44,866 nt of DNA from Phycisphaeraceae bacterium (GTDB lineage: Bacteria; Planctomycetota; Phycisphaerae; Phycisphaerales; Phycisphaeraceae), in the NCBI GenBank assembly GCA_020849625.1, contig JADLFV010000012.1:1-44866 (forward strand), written 5' to 3'. The notes under the pieces are model-generated. The model was not told the origin of the DNA. It did no database searches and worked only from the letters and a program-made list of their open reading frames with translations. The translations under genes and the position numbers were made by a program. How positions within the stretch are numbered: the stretch's first letter is position 1; each line of letters opens with the position of its first letter. Positions 17,505-25,262 of this stretch are shown here, piece by piece.

Positions 17505-17816
17505 TCAGCAGGCCGGCGGAGCGCGCGGCTGCTCGATGGAAAGGCAAACTGCGTGCGGGTGACCATCGACAACAGACAACAGCACGCCGTTGAGCATGAA
17601 ATAGAAGCCGGGCGCTACGGGCGCGTCCACGGTGTCGATGACGCGCAGGGCCACGAGCTGGCAGAACCGGCAATCGTCGCCGATGTCTGACCCGGTTGTC
17701 TGGTGATGGGCGTGATGATGGTGGTGAGCCAAGGCGCGGTGGGCCGCCAACGCGGCGCCGCTGCTGTAGCTGAGCAAACCCAGGGCGAGCACGAGATGGA
17801 TCAGCAGCCGTTTCAC
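17505..17816 (-). CDS. Small His-rich exported protein next to fur
   Basis: A 103-residue protein with a signal peptide (VKRLLIHLVLALGLLSY...ALAA), a histidine cluster (ALAHHHHHAHH) and a CRFC pair. It resembles small DUF2946-like proteins found near metal transport genes, but this is an impression. The GTG start at 17816 lies one base after the fur stop codon, so the two genes are co-transcribed. With a Fur-family regulator as partner, a periplasmic metal-binding role is a reasonable inference. Confidence 0.65.
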   Translation of the reverse strand: MKRLLIHLVLALGLLSYSSGAALAAHRALAHHHHHAHHQTTGSDIGDDCRFCQLVALRVIDTVDAPVAPGFYFMLNGVLLSVVDGHPHAVCLSIEQPRAPPAC

Positions 17817-17817
17817 G

Positions 17818-18192
17818 TCAATTGTTCCGACAACCGGCGCACAGGCCGAATAGCAGGATCTCGTGCCGCTGGAGCGTGAAGCCCGAGGGCACCATGCGAT
17901 CGAGGCGGCCGGGACAGCCGTTGACATCGAAGACGCGGTGGCAGCGTGTGCACTCGAAATGGTGATGGTGGGGCAGTTCGGCGATCTCGTAGCGGGCCGG
18001 CCCGGTGGGCATCTGCACACACTTGAGCCAGCCCTCCTGAACGCCTGAACCCAGGGCGCGATAAACGGTGGCCTGGCCCAGTCCGCGACAGCGACGGCGG
18101 GCGACGGCGAGCACCTCCTCGGCGCTCAGCGGGCGACGTGCCTGGCCGATGGCATCGCGAATGGCCTGACGTTGGGCGGTCCTGCGTTCCAT
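17818..18192 (-). CDS. Fur-family metal-dependent repressor (Fur/Zur type)
   Basis: A 124-residue winged-helix regulator. The DNA-binding half includes QRQAIRDAI and GLGQATVYRAL; the dimerisation half has HHHHFECTRCHRVFDV and a final LCAGC, so two CxxC structural zinc pairs are present. It is shorter than the usual 135-160 residues but all landmarks are there. Whether it senses iron, zinc or something else cannot be told. It leads a two-gene operon with a His-rich exported protein, and a palindrome overlaps its promoter, so it is probably autoregulated. Confidence 0.88.
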   Translation of the reverse strand: MERRTAQRQAIRDAIGQARRPLSAEEVLAVARRRCRGLGQATVYRALGSGVQEGWLKCVQMPTGPARYEIAELPHHHHFECTRCHRVFDVNGCPGRLDRMVPSGFTLQRHEILLFGLCAGCRNN

Positions 18193-18193
18193 A

Positions 18194-18238
18194 TTGATAA
18201 CTGTTTCTCAATTATCGCCGCGACACCGCTGGTGTCAA
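18194..18238 (-). promoter_or_regulatory. fur promoter with overlapping candidate Fur/Zur operator
   Basis: On the minus strand: -35 TTGACA (18238-18233), 16-base spacer, -10 GATAAT (18216-18211). The imperfect palindrome TTGAGAAACAGTTATCAA at 18211-18194 shares its first base with the -10, covers the likely transcription start and ends one base before the ATG. Confidence 0.65.
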
Positions 18239-18262
18239 GGTTTATTCCTCGCGTAGAGCGAT

Positions 18263-18290
18263 GGGCGAGCAAGCTCGCCCGCTAAACGGG
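18263..18290. repeat. GGGCGAGC/GCTCGCCC palindrome with CGCTAAAC tail
   Basis: GGGCGAGC-AA-GCTCGCCC is followed by GCTAAACGGG. It is a half-size relative of the two-hairpin element at 38649-38700. It lies upstream of fur and downstream of ribD. Confidence 0.65.
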
Positions 18291-18324
18291 CATTCGCGTC
18301 GCGGCTGTGATGGTGGCAATTCGT

Positions 18325-19398
18325 TCATCGCCCGGCCACGCGGTAGTCCAGCAGCACATCGTCGCCGAAGCGCTCGACGGTGCGCAGTTGCAGCGGGTGG
18401 GCTTCGGCGATGCGTTCGATGCGCAGGCCGTGGGCCGCGGCGATGGCCCGCTCGTCACCCAGCAGCTTGGGCGCGATGAAGGCCAGCACCTGGTCCACGT
18501 GGCCGTGCACGAACAGCGAGCCGATGAGCGTAGCGCCGCCCTCGACCAGCACGTTGGTGGCGTGGTAATGCTCGACCAGGTAGTGCAGCACCGGGCGCAG
18601 ATCGCCGCCGCCGATGGGCGCTGAGAACGGCACGTCGCCGCTACGCCCGGCCGTGATCACGCGCGGGCCGCGGTCGTGCCGCATCCGAGCGTTTTCAGAC
18701 ATGCGGCCATTGGGATCGATGACCACGCGCAAGGCACGGCGTTTGACCTCAACATCACGGGCGGTCAGCGCTGGATCATCACGGATGGCGGTGTTGACGC
18801 CGATCATGATGGCATCCACACGGGCCCGCACTTCGTGAACGCGCTTGCGCGACTGATCGTTGCTGATCCACTTGCTGTCGCCGCTGTGGGTGGCGATGCG
18901 GCCGTCGAGGGTCTGGGCCCATTTGACGATGACCCAGGGCAGGCCGGTGGTCGTGCGTTTGAGATAGGGGCTGTTCAGTTCGCGGGCCTCGGCCTCGCAG
19001 ATGCCGACATCGACGGGGATACCTGCCTGGCTCAGTTGGGCCACGCCCTGGCCGGCCATGCGCGGGTCGGGATCGAGCATGGCCACCAGCACCCGCGACA
19101 GTTTGGCAGCGATCAGGGCGTCGGTGCAGGGCGGCGTCTTGCCGTGATGACGACAGGGCTCCAGCGTCACTGCCATGACCAGCCCGGCCGGGTCGATGCC
19201 TTGGCGCTCGGCGTCAGCCAATGCTTCGATCTCAGCATGGGGTCCGCCGAAGCGCTGATGGAAGCCGCCCGCCACGACCTGTCCTTCGCGCAGCAGCACC
19301 GCTCCCACCATGGGATTGGGCTCCACCGCACCGCGCCCGGTCCGCGCCAGGTCCAGGGCCGCCCGCATCGCCAGTTCTTCGCCGGTCACGTGTACCAT
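18325..19398 (-). CDS. ribD: Riboflavin biosynthesis deaminase/reductase RibD
   Basis: A 357-residue bifunctional enzyme that performs two successive steps of riboflavin synthesis: deamination of the pyrimidine and reduction of its ribose. The N-terminal deaminase has the zinc site HAE (PHAEIEAL) and PCRHHGKTPPC. The reductase half contains KWAQTLDGRIAT, DAIMIGVNTAIRDDPALTAR and LVEGGATLIGS. Start ATG 19398 is preferred; ATG 19422 is possible. No other rib gene or FMN riboswitch is visible beside it, so riboflavin genes appear scattered. It diverges from the AsmA-like gene. Confidence 0.93.
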   Translation of the reverse strand: MVHVTGEELAMRAALDLARTGRGAVEPNPMVGAVLLREGQVVAGGFHQRFGGPHAEIEALADAERQGIDPAGLVMAVTLEPCRHHGKTPPCTDALIAAKLSRVLVAMLDPDPRMAGQGVAQLSQAGIPVDVGICEAEARELNSPYLKRTTTGLPWVIVKWAQTLDGRIATHSGDSKWISNDQSRKRVHEVRARVDAIMIGVNTAIRDDPALTARDVEVKRRALRVVIDPNGRMSENARMRHDRGPRVITAGRSGDVPFSAPIGGGDLRPVLHYLVEHYHATNVLVEGGATLIGSLFVHGHVDQVLAFIAPKLLGDERAIAAAHGLRIERIAEAHPLQLRTVERFGDDVLLDYRVAGR

Positions 19399-19447
19399 GA
19401 TATAGTGCTGACAGGGATTCATGTCCCGCAACCTGAAAGGAGCCGAT

Positions 19448-20362
19448 ATGAAAAAAAAACTGCTGACGGTGCTGATCGCCGTGGTGGCGGTGCTGGTGGT
19501 GGCCCTGCTGACGGTGGCCGTGATGGTGGACAACCTGGTGCGCAAGGGCATCGAGACCGGGGCCGGCTACGCCACCGGCGTCAAAACCACCCTCACCTCC
19601 GCCGACGTGGGCATCACCAGCGGCGAACTGAGCATGAGCGGCCTGAACATGGCCAACCCTGAAGGCTACAAGGGCGATCACTTCCTCAAGCTCGCTGACG
19701 GCTACGTCGCCGTCGGCCTGGGCAGCCTCACCAGCGATCAAATTGAAGTGCCCAAGGTCGAACTCGAGGGCATCGACATGGTCGTCGAGCGGGCGGGCGG
19801 CAAGAACAACTTCGATGTCATCCTTGGCAACCTCAAGCAGCTTTCCTCCGGCGAAAAGCAGCCCAGGGAGGGAGGTAAGACCTACATCATCCGCGAACTG
19901 ATCCTCGACGACGTTTCCGTTTCCATCAGCGGCTTCGGCGTCGGAGCTCAAACCATCAAGCTGCCGCCGATCAAATTGACCGACGTCGGCTCCGGCGGTG
20001 AAGGGGCGCAGTTGAGCAAGGTTGTGGGCATCGTCATCCGCGAGTTGATGGCCTCGCTGCTCAAAGATCCCACCAAACTGCCCGGTATGCTGGCGGATCA
20101 ACTCGGCTCCGGACTTGAAGGCCTGGGCGACCTGGGCCAGGTCGGCGTGGAGGTGATCGGCAAGGTTGGCGAGGAAGTCGGCAAGCAGCTTGAGAACGTC
20201 ACCGGCACCGCCACCGAGGCCGCGGACAAGATTAGCGAGGAGGCTGGCCAAGCGGTCGAGGACGTCGGAAAGAAAGCTGAGGAAGGACTCAAAGGAGTGA
20301 CCGAAGGGCTCGGCGGCATGTTCGGCGGCGACAAGAAGAAGGACGAAGAAACCAAAGAGTGA
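19448..20362 (+). CDS. AsmA-like membrane-anchored protein
   Basis: A 304-residue protein with one N-terminal membrane segment (residues 5-27) and an extracytoplasmic part. The region after the anchor (VKTTLTSADVGITSGELSMSG, then LTSDQIEVPKVELEG) has the strand pattern of AsmA/DUF748-like lipid-bridge proteins. The C-terminal 100 residues are amphipathic and Lys/Glu-rich, with repeating VGEEVGKQ, ISEEAGQA and VGKKAEEG units like LEA-type helices. AAAGGAG is 5 bases before the ATG. It overlaps anmK (GTGA), so it may work in the cell envelope together with the recycling genes. Function is not established. Confidence 0.65.
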   Translation: MKKKLLTVLIAVVAVLVVALLTVAVMVDNLVRKGIETGAGYATGVKTTLTSADVGITSGELSMSGLNMANPEGYKGDHFLKLADGYVAVGLGSLTSDQIEVPKVELEGIDMVVERAGGKNNFDVILGNLKQLSSGEKQPREGGKTYIIRELILDDVSVSISGFGVGAQTIKLPPIKLTDVGSGGEGAQLSKVVGIVIRELMASLLKDPTKLPGMLADQLGSGLEGLGDLGQVGVEVIGKVGEEVGKQLENVTGTATEAADKISEEAGQAVEDVGKKAEEGLKGVTEGLGGMFGGDKKKDEETKE

Positions 20363-21420
20363 CCGCTCGCCTGCGACAGGTCGTCGGCTGCATGACCGGC
20401 ACCAGCTTGGATGGCCTGGACGTGGTGCTGACGCGGATCGAAGGCGAAGCGCTGAACATGCGCGCCAAGTTCGAGCGCATGGCCTCGCGCTCGTTCCCTG
20501 ATGATCTGCGACAGAAGCTGCGCTCGCTGGCATCAGCCGAGCCGCATCCGGCTCAAGATTTTGTGCGCGCCGCGCGGGCACTCGGCCAATTCCATGCCGA
20601 CCTGCTGGCTGACTTCCTCCAGGACACGCCCGTTGATTTCATCGTTACCCACGGCCAGACCATCTTTCACGACGGCGATGCCCACCTGTCCTGGCAATTG
20701 TTCGACCCCTGGCCCATCGTGCAACAACTGCATGTGCCGGTCTGCTACGACCTGCGGCAGGCGAACCTGATCGCCGGCGGCCCCGGCGCGCCCATCACGC
20801 CCCTGGCTGACTGGGTGATCTTCCGCGCGCGGGCGGAGTGCGTGCTCAACCTCGGCGGCATCGCCAACGTGTCGGTGTTAGCTGCCGATCCAGCAGATGT
20901 GCGCGGGCGCGATGTCGGGCCGTGCAATCTGCTGATCGATGGTTTGTGTCAGCGCCTGTTCGGTAAGCCGTTCGATCGCAACGGGCAATGCGCGGCACAA
21001 GGCGGCGTGCGGACTGAAGCGGTCAACATGGTCCTGGCGCGGATCGAGAAGGTAGCGGCGGGACAGTCACTGGGGCGCGAGCAGTTCAATGATGCCTGGC
21101 TGGATGAACTGGTGACAGCGTTGCGCAACAGGTTCAGCCCCGCCGATGCGCTGCGCAGCGCGATCGAAGCAGTCGCCACGGTGATTGCCGGCTCACTGGT
21201 CGGACGCAGCATCGTGGCCGGTGGCGGCCTGCACAATCCTACGCTGCTGGCTGCCCTGCACGGGCAATATGCCGGGCAATTGGTGGAGATTGATGAACTG
21301 GCCATCGCACCGGAAGGCCGCGAGGCGATGGGATTCGCCGTGCTGGGCGCGCTCAGCCAGGACAGCGTGCCGATCACCTCGCCACAGTCCGCCCGCGCGG
21401 GAGTATGGGCTTATCCATGA
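20359..21420 (+). CDS. anmK: Anhydro-N-acetylmuramic acid kinase
   Basis: A 353-residue AnmK, which hydrolyses and phosphorylates 1,6-anhydro-MurNAc to MurNAc-6-phosphate in peptidoglycan recycling. Family motifs are GCMTGTSLDGLDVVL, THGQTIFHD, IAGGPGAPITPLADW, NLGGIANVSVL and GRDVGPCNLLID. The GTG start overlaps the stop of the upstream gene by four bases. The next gene, murQ, uses its product, and starts in ATGA overlap. The pair makes a complete two-step route from anhydro-MurNAc to GlcNAc-6-phosphate. Confidence 0.95.
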   Translation: MTARLRQVVGCMTGTSLDGLDVVLTRIEGEALNMRAKFERMASRSFPDDLRQKLRSLASAEPHPAQDFVRAARALGQFHADLLADFLQDTPVDFIVTHGQTIFHDGDAHLSWQLFDPWPIVQQLHVPVCYDLRQANLIAGGPGAPITPLADWVIFRARAECVLNLGGIANVSVLAADPADVRGRDVGPCNLLIDGLCQRLFGKPFDRNGQCAAQGGVRTEAVNMVLARIEKVAAGQSLGREQFNDAWLDELVTALRNRFSPADALRSAIEAVATVIAGSLVGRSIVAGGGLHNPTLLAALHGQYAGQLVEIDELAIAPEGREAMGFAVLGALSQDSVPITSPQSARAGVWAYP

Positions 21421-22361
21421 GTAAACGCACACCCCAGGACCGTGGCAATTTAATAACCGAGCAGCGCCTGCAAGCCTCGGCCGACCTCGATTCGCTCGAG
21501 ACATCGCAGGTGCTGGAGTTGATCAACGCCCAGGACGCCACCGTGCCCGCGGCCGTGAAGCGGGCCATCCCCGCCATCACGAAACTGGTCGAAGCCGCCG
21601 CTGCGAGTTTGTCCACTTCCGGGGGCGGGGGTGGAAGGTTGATCTATGCCGGCGCGGGCACCAGCGGTCGCCTGGGCGTGCTGGATGCCAGCGAATGTCC
21701 ACCAACTTTTTATTGTGATCCGCGCGACGTGGTGGGCATTATCGCCGGCGGCGACAGTGCGCTGCGGCGATCCGTGGAGCATGCCGAGGACGATCCAGCC
21801 GGCATCGAGCCGGAGTTCGAGCGGTTGAAGGTCAACGAGCGCGACACCTTCGTCGCCATCGCCGCCGGCGGCACCACGCCGTACTGCTGGGGCGCCATCG
21901 AGCGGGCCAAAAAGCGCGGCTGCGTCACCGGCCTGATCTGCTGCGTGAAGGTGGCTGATCTTTCCGATGAATTGCCCAAACATGCGCTCGATCATGCCGT
22001 GGAGCTGATCGTCGGCCCCGAAGTGGTCACCGGCTCCACCCGCATGAAAGCGGGCACCGCCACCAAGCTGGCCCTGAACATGCTGACCACCGCCACCATG
22101 GTGCGCCTGGGCAAAGTCTGGGGCAACCTGATGATCGACCTGCGCGTCAGCAACGACAAGCTGATCGACCGCGCCCTGCGCATCATCACGAAGCAGACGA
22201 ACCTGGACCGCTTCGCCGCCGCCGCGCTGCTGCACCAAGCCGAGGGCAGCGTTAAGCGAGCCCTGGTGATGGCCCGGCTGCACTGCGACTGCGCCGAAGC
22301 TGATGAAAAGCTGCGTCAAAGCGACGGCAAACTGCGTCCCCTGCTCGGCCCGCCGCGCTGA
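21417..22361 (+). CDS. murQ: N-acetylmuramic acid 6-phosphate etherase
   Basis: A 314-residue MurQ, a SIS-domain lyase that removes lactate from MurNAc-6-phosphate to give GlcNAc-6-phosphate. Motifs: LITEQRL near the start, GRLIYAGAGTSGRLGVLDAS, IAAGGTTPYCWGAI and VVTGSTRMKAGTATKLALN. ATG 21417 overlaps the anmK stop and is favoured over ATG 21405. Just before the first SIS strand the sequence STSGGGGG is encoded by a copy of the CTTCCGGGGGCGGGGG repeat (21614-21634), an in-frame loop insertion absent from typical MurQ. Confidence 0.95.
   Translation: MSKRTPQDRGNLITEQRLQASADLDSLETSQVLELINAQDATVPAAVKRAIPAITKLVEAAAASLSTSGGGGGRLIYAGAGTSGRLGVLDASECPPTFYCDPRDVVGIIAGGDSALRRSVEHAEDDPAGIEPEFERLKVNERDTFVAIAAGGTTPYCWGAIERAKKRGCVTGLICCVKVADLSDELPKHALDHAVELIVGPEVVTGSTRMKAGTATKLALNMLTTATMVRLGKVWGNLMIDLRVSNDKLIDRALRIITKQTNLDRFAAAALLHQAEGSVKRALVMARLHCDCAEADEKLRQSDGKLRPLLGPPR
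21614..21634. repeat. CTTCCGGGGGCGGGGG repeat inside murQ
   Basis: A full-length copy of the repeat, read in frame as TSGGGGG, close to the substrate-binding SIS loop. Other coding copies are at 3370, 8197, 14082, 25604, 31745 and 40036, with a degenerate copy at 38349 in gatA. Confidence 0.75.
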
Positions 22362-22378
22362 ATCTTAATACTTGATGC

Positions 22379-22709
22379 GCCACGAAGGCACGAAGAACAC
22401 GAAGTAACAAATCTTACAAAAAAACCACAGATTTCGCAGATCAGGACAAGACAGAGAACGCGGATAAACGCAGATCATACGGATCACGATAAATCCTCGT
22501 GCGATCCTCACCATTAGCCCCCGGCTCTGCCGGGGGTATCCCCGGGCAAAGCCTGGGGCTAACAGGAGAATGGACGCACAAGTTACATATGGAATCCGTA
22601 TCAGACGCAGATAAACGCAGATGCAAGTCATTGTTTGGATTTTCATCCGCGTTTATCTGCGGTCATCCGCGGTTTCTGCCTTCCTTCGTGTTCTTCGCGC
22701 CTTCGTGGC
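22379..22709. repeat. 331-bp inverted repeat element with a nested two-hairpin repeat
   Basis: The left arm GCCACGAAGGCACGAAGAAC and the right arm (22684-22709) are 26-bp inverted copies with one mismatch. Inner tiers carry CGCGGATAAACGCAGAT-type words in both orientations. Near the centre sits a 49-bp element (22514-22562) with TTAGCCCC/GGGGCTAA ends. It occupies the whole gap between the convergent murQ and ychF genes. Confidence 0.85.
22514..22562. repeat. Two-hairpin REPIN-like element nested in the larger repeat
   Basis: The ends TTAGCCCC and GGGGCTAA are inverted. Inside are two adjacent palindromes: CCCCCGGCTCTGCCGGGGG and CCCCGGGCAAAGCCTGGGG. The architecture matches the element at 38649-38700. 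Confidence 0.75.
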
Positions 22710-22725
22710 GAATCTTCTTTTACTT

Positions 22726-23811
22726 TCAGACGTTGAACAGGAAGTGGCAGATGTCGCTGTCGTGGACGATGTAGTTTTTGCCTTCGACCCGCATTTTGCC
22801 GGCAGTTTTGATGGCCTGCTCGGTCTTATGCTGTTCGAGGTCAGCCACGGAGTAAACCTCGACGCGGATGAAGCCGCGCTCGAAGTCGCTGTGAATGGCG
22901 CCGGCCGCCTGGGGGGCGGTGGCGCCCTGGGGGATTGTCCAGGCTTTGATTTCCTTGGGACCGGCCGTGTAGAAGCTCTGCAGCCCGAGCAACTGATACG
23001 CCGCGCGGGCCAGCACGGCGATGGCGGGTTCACTTAAACCCAGCTCCTTGAGCATCGGCTCGCGCTCTTCGTCGGGCAGTTCAGCCAGTTCCGCTTCCAG
23101 CTTGGCGCAGACGGGGATGACGATGGCGTCGGGCCCCACCTTGTTGCGCAGCTTCTGCACCAGTTTGCTTTCACCCCGTGGATCATCTTCCGCCACGTTG
23201 GCGACGAACAGCACGGGCTTGGCGGTCAGCATGGCTATCGAGCGCAGCAGGCGACGGGCGTCGGGGTTGTTGAAGGGCGGCTGATCCATGATGGTGCGCA
23301 ACGGCTTCTCGTCCGACAGGGCGGCGACCGCGGCTTCGACCAGCTCCAGGCGCAGCTTGGCGTCCTTGTCTCCCATGCGGGCATCGCGGCGGGCTTTGTC
23401 TGCCATGCCTTCAACCTGCTCGAGGTCAGCCAGGATCAGCTCGGTTTCCAGGTGATCGCAGTCGCGGGCCGGGTCCACGGTGTCCTTGACGTGCGGCACG
23501 CTTGGGTCTTCAAAGCAGCGCACGACGTGGACCAGGGCATCGACGTTGCGCACGTGGCTGAGGAACTTGCCGGCCGTCCCTGCACCCGGGGCCAGGCCCG
23601 GCACATCCACCAGGCGCAGACTGGCTGGCACGATCTTCTGCGTTTCGACGAAACGATTGATCGTCGCCAGTCGCGGATCGGGCACGGGTACGATGCTGAC
23701 GTGCGGCTTGACGCCGCCTGACTGGGACTCAGCGGGTGCGTGTCCCGCCGCCAAGGCGTTGAACAGAGCGGTTTTCCCGACGTAAGGCAGTCCGACGATA
23801 CCTGCTTCCAT
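22726..23811 (-). CDS. ychF: YchF/Ola1-type P-loop NTPase
   Basis: A 361-residue Obg-superfamily NTPase that preferentially hydrolyses ATP and associates with ribosomes. The P-loop is GLPYVGKTALFNAL (Tyr where Asn is usual), followed by LVDVPGLAPGAG and the C-terminal TGS-like domain (AWTIPQGATAPQAAGAIHSDFERGFIRVEV). It ends HFLFNV, as in the family. The start at 23811 (MEAGIVGLP) fits the family. The promoter-like TACACT lies 9 bases upstream with no Shine-Dalgarno sequence. It is convergent with murQ across the 331-bp repeat. Confidence 0.95.
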   Translation of the reverse strand: MEAGIVGLPYVGKTALFNALAAGHAPAESQSGGVKPHVSIVPVPDPRLATINRFVETQKIVPASLRLVDVPGLAPGAGTAGKFLSHVRNVDALVHVVRCFEDPSVPHVKDTVDPARDCDHLETELILADLEQVEGMADKARRDARMGDKDAKLRLELVEAAVAALSDEKPLRTIMDQPPFNNPDARRLLRSIAMLTAKPVLFVANVAEDDPRGESKLVQKLRNKVGPDAIVIPVCAKLEAELAELPDEEREPMLKELGLSEPAIAVLARAAYQLLGLQSFYTAGPKEIKAWTIPQGATAPQAAGAIHSDFERGFIRVEVYSVADLEQHKTEQAIKTAGKMRVEGKNYIVHDSDICHFLFNV

Positions 23812-23861
23812 AGACGCAATAGTGTAGCGGTCGCGGCCCAGGCATGTCGCGGATGAGTTCG

Positions 23862-23931
23862 GACTCAGACCCCCTGATGCAATCAATCTGTTTTCGCCGA
23901 AAACAGACTAATTCGATGAGGGGTTGGAGTC
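23862..23931. repeat. 70-bp palindrome centred on CTGTTTTCG/CGAAAACAG
   Basis: The core at 23888-23906 is a perfect 9-bp inverted repeat with a one-base centre. The flanks GACTCAGACCCC and GGGGTTGGAGTC extend the symmetry imperfectly. It lies directly upstream of ychF on the opposite side of the DGSCQ gene terminator. Confidence 0.7.
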
Positions 23932-24012
23932 TTGCGGCGGCAGGTGTAGTGGGGCGAGTGAGACGCTCGGTCAGGATTGGTTTGCAGCCGCCTGCCGGCA
24001 ATACAGGCGCAG

Positions 24013-24056
24013 AAAAATCCGCCGCGCCGGACGTGGGGTCTTATCCGACGCGGCGG
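24013..24056 (-). terminator. Rho-independent terminator of the DGSCQ repeat gene
   Basis: On the minus strand CCGCCGCGTCGG and CCGGCGCGGCGG form a 12-base stem with one mismatch, followed by ATTTTT. It starts about 57 bases after the stop codon at 24114. Confidence 0.85.
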
Positions 24057-24113
24057 TGTTAACATTCAGACTCGCAGCAATTCCGGGATACTTCCGGAGA
24101 TTGCTGCCGGGGT

Positions 24114-24467
24114 TTACTGGCAGGAGCCGTCCCGGCGTGGGCCGGTGCCGTCTTGTGGGCCGGTCTTCTTGCCCATCTGACTGGCGGACTGGCAGGAGCC
24201 GTCGCGGCGGGGGCCGGTGCCGTCACGCGGGCCGCTCTGCTTGCCCTTGCCCATGGTCACGACCGCCTGACAGGAGCCATCGCGCTTGCGGTCACGGGTG
24301 CGATCACGGTCGCACATGGGGGCCGCCTGCTGATCGACGGCGGAGATCGACTGGCAGGAGCCGTCCTTTTTGCGATCGCGTTTGCGCTGCTGGTCAGCGG
24401 CCATGGCCGGGATGGCGAAGGTCAGCGCCAGGCCGGTGACGATCAGGAGGGTCAACATCTTTTTCAT
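24114..24467 (-). CDS. Small exported protein with four DGSCQ repeats
   Basis: A 117-residue protein with a signal peptide (MKKMLTLLIVTGLALTFAIP, cut near AMAA). The mature part is very basic and hydrophilic, with four DGSCQ repeats at about 35-39, 63-67, 89-93 and 113-117. The last two belong to a duplicated DGTGPRRDGSCQ unit. A fifth Cys is at 52. There is no hydrophobic core, so it is probably extended or disordered and could bind metal or undergo disulfide exchange through the regularly spaced cysteines. The DGTGP element recalls small DUF5320-type proteins, but the match is only partial. It has an excellent AAGGAG, its own terminator, and diverges from an ECF sigma operon whose last gene looks like a metal-response protein. 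Confidence 0.75.
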   Translation of the reverse strand: MKKMLTLLIVTGLALTFAIPAMAADQQRKRDRKKDGSCQSISAVDQQAAPMCDRDRTRDRKRDGSCQAVVTMGKGKQSGPRDGTGPRRDGSCQSASQMGKKTGPQDGTGPRRDGSCQ

Positions 24468-24516
24468 CGGTGAACTCCTTGTAATGAGGATGCGTTCGGC
24501 TGAACTTATTACAGTT

Positions 24517-24532
24517 TGCGGCCCCAGCCGCA
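24517..24532. promoter_or_regulatory. Palindrome in the divergent sigma/DGSCQ promoter region
   Basis: TGCGGC-CCCA-GCCGCA lies between the DGSCQ gene (start 24467) and the sigma factor gene (start 24624). It could be a regulator site, but no clear ECF-type -35/-10 pair was recognised for either gene. Confidence 0.3.
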
Positions 24533-24623
24533 GGCCGCTGGTTCTCCAGGAGGCTGCCTCTGGATAGTGAAACGGGCATGGGATTGGTATCCTGCGGTGG
24601 TGGGGATTTTTTTTGGATGGGCC

Positions 24624-25205
24624 ATGACCAATCCCAATACATCCCCAGCGCCGCCGGGCGACGACGACCAAGGCGATCGTCAACTCATGGCCCGCGTGGC
24701 GGCGGGTGATCGGCAGGCTCTGGCGGAACTGGTGCAGCGCCACCACGAGCGCGTGTGGCGGTTGGCGTATCGCTGCGCCCGGCAGCGGCAGGACGCTGAG
24801 GACATCGCCCAGGATGCATTCGTGCGCTTGTGGCGAGCGGCAGGGCGGTATCAGCCCACAGCCCGCTTCACCACCTGGCTGTATCGCATCGTGATCAATT
24901 TATGCCTGGATGCCAAGCGCCGCCGCGGCCGCCAGACGTTGCGCCTGGCCGATGCCCCGGAGGTCCAGGGCAACGAGCAACAGCAGGACGCGATGGTTGA
25001 GGACGAGCGCTCGAGGCGCGTGCAGCAGGCCATCGACCAGTTGCCGGACCGCCAGCGAACCGCCCTGGTGCTGCACCGTTACCAGGAGCTGTCGCACCAG
25101 CAGATCGCTGAGGCCACCGGCTGGAGCGTGAAGGCGGTCGAATCCCTGCTGGTAAGGGCCTATGCCGCCCTGCGGCAGTCTCTGGCGGACCTGGATGGGC
25201 TGTGA
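24624..25205 (+). CDS. ECF sigma factor
   Basis: A 193-residue extracytoplasmic function sigma factor with region 2 (YRCARQRQDAEDIAQDAFVRLWR) and region 4 (LPDRQRTALVLHRYQELSHQ, then IAEATGWSVKAVESLLVRA) and no region 3, as expected. The start ATG 24624 follows GGATGG weakly. The next gene encodes a ZAS anti-sigma factor and the third a periplasmic Metal_resist-like protein, the same order of roles as in metal-responsive cnr and related systems. It is preceded by a T8 tract and diverges from the DGSCQ gene, which is a good candidate for a regulated target. Confidence 0.92.
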   Translation: MTNPNTSPAPPGDDDQGDRQLMARVAAGDRQALAELVQRHHERVWRLAYRCARQRQDAEDIAQDAFVRLWRAAGRYQPTARFTTWLYRIVINLCLDAKRRRGRQTLRLADAPEVQGNEQQQDAMVEDERSRRVQQAIDQLPDRQRTALVLHRYQELSHQQIAEATGWSVKAVESLLVRAYAALRQSLADLDGL

Positions 25206-25262
25206 TATGACAGCAGGGAAAACCCCGAACGTGCGTTAAACAGATAGGAAGATGGAAAAACC

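Larger units (their letters stand above)
23812..24113. other. Intergenic region between ychF and the DGSCQ gene
   Basis: No gene is seen. It holds an imperfect 70-bp palindrome centred on CTGTTTTCG-C-CGAAAACAG (23862-23931), a stretch with GCGGCGGCAGG-like words, and the terminator of the DGSCQ gene at 24013-24056. Confidence 0.6.

Noticed and set aside
17505..18020. Longer reading of the His-rich protein, starting inside fur
   Set aside because: The first 68 residues are an out-of-frame reading of the fur gene; the signal peptide begins at GTG 17816.
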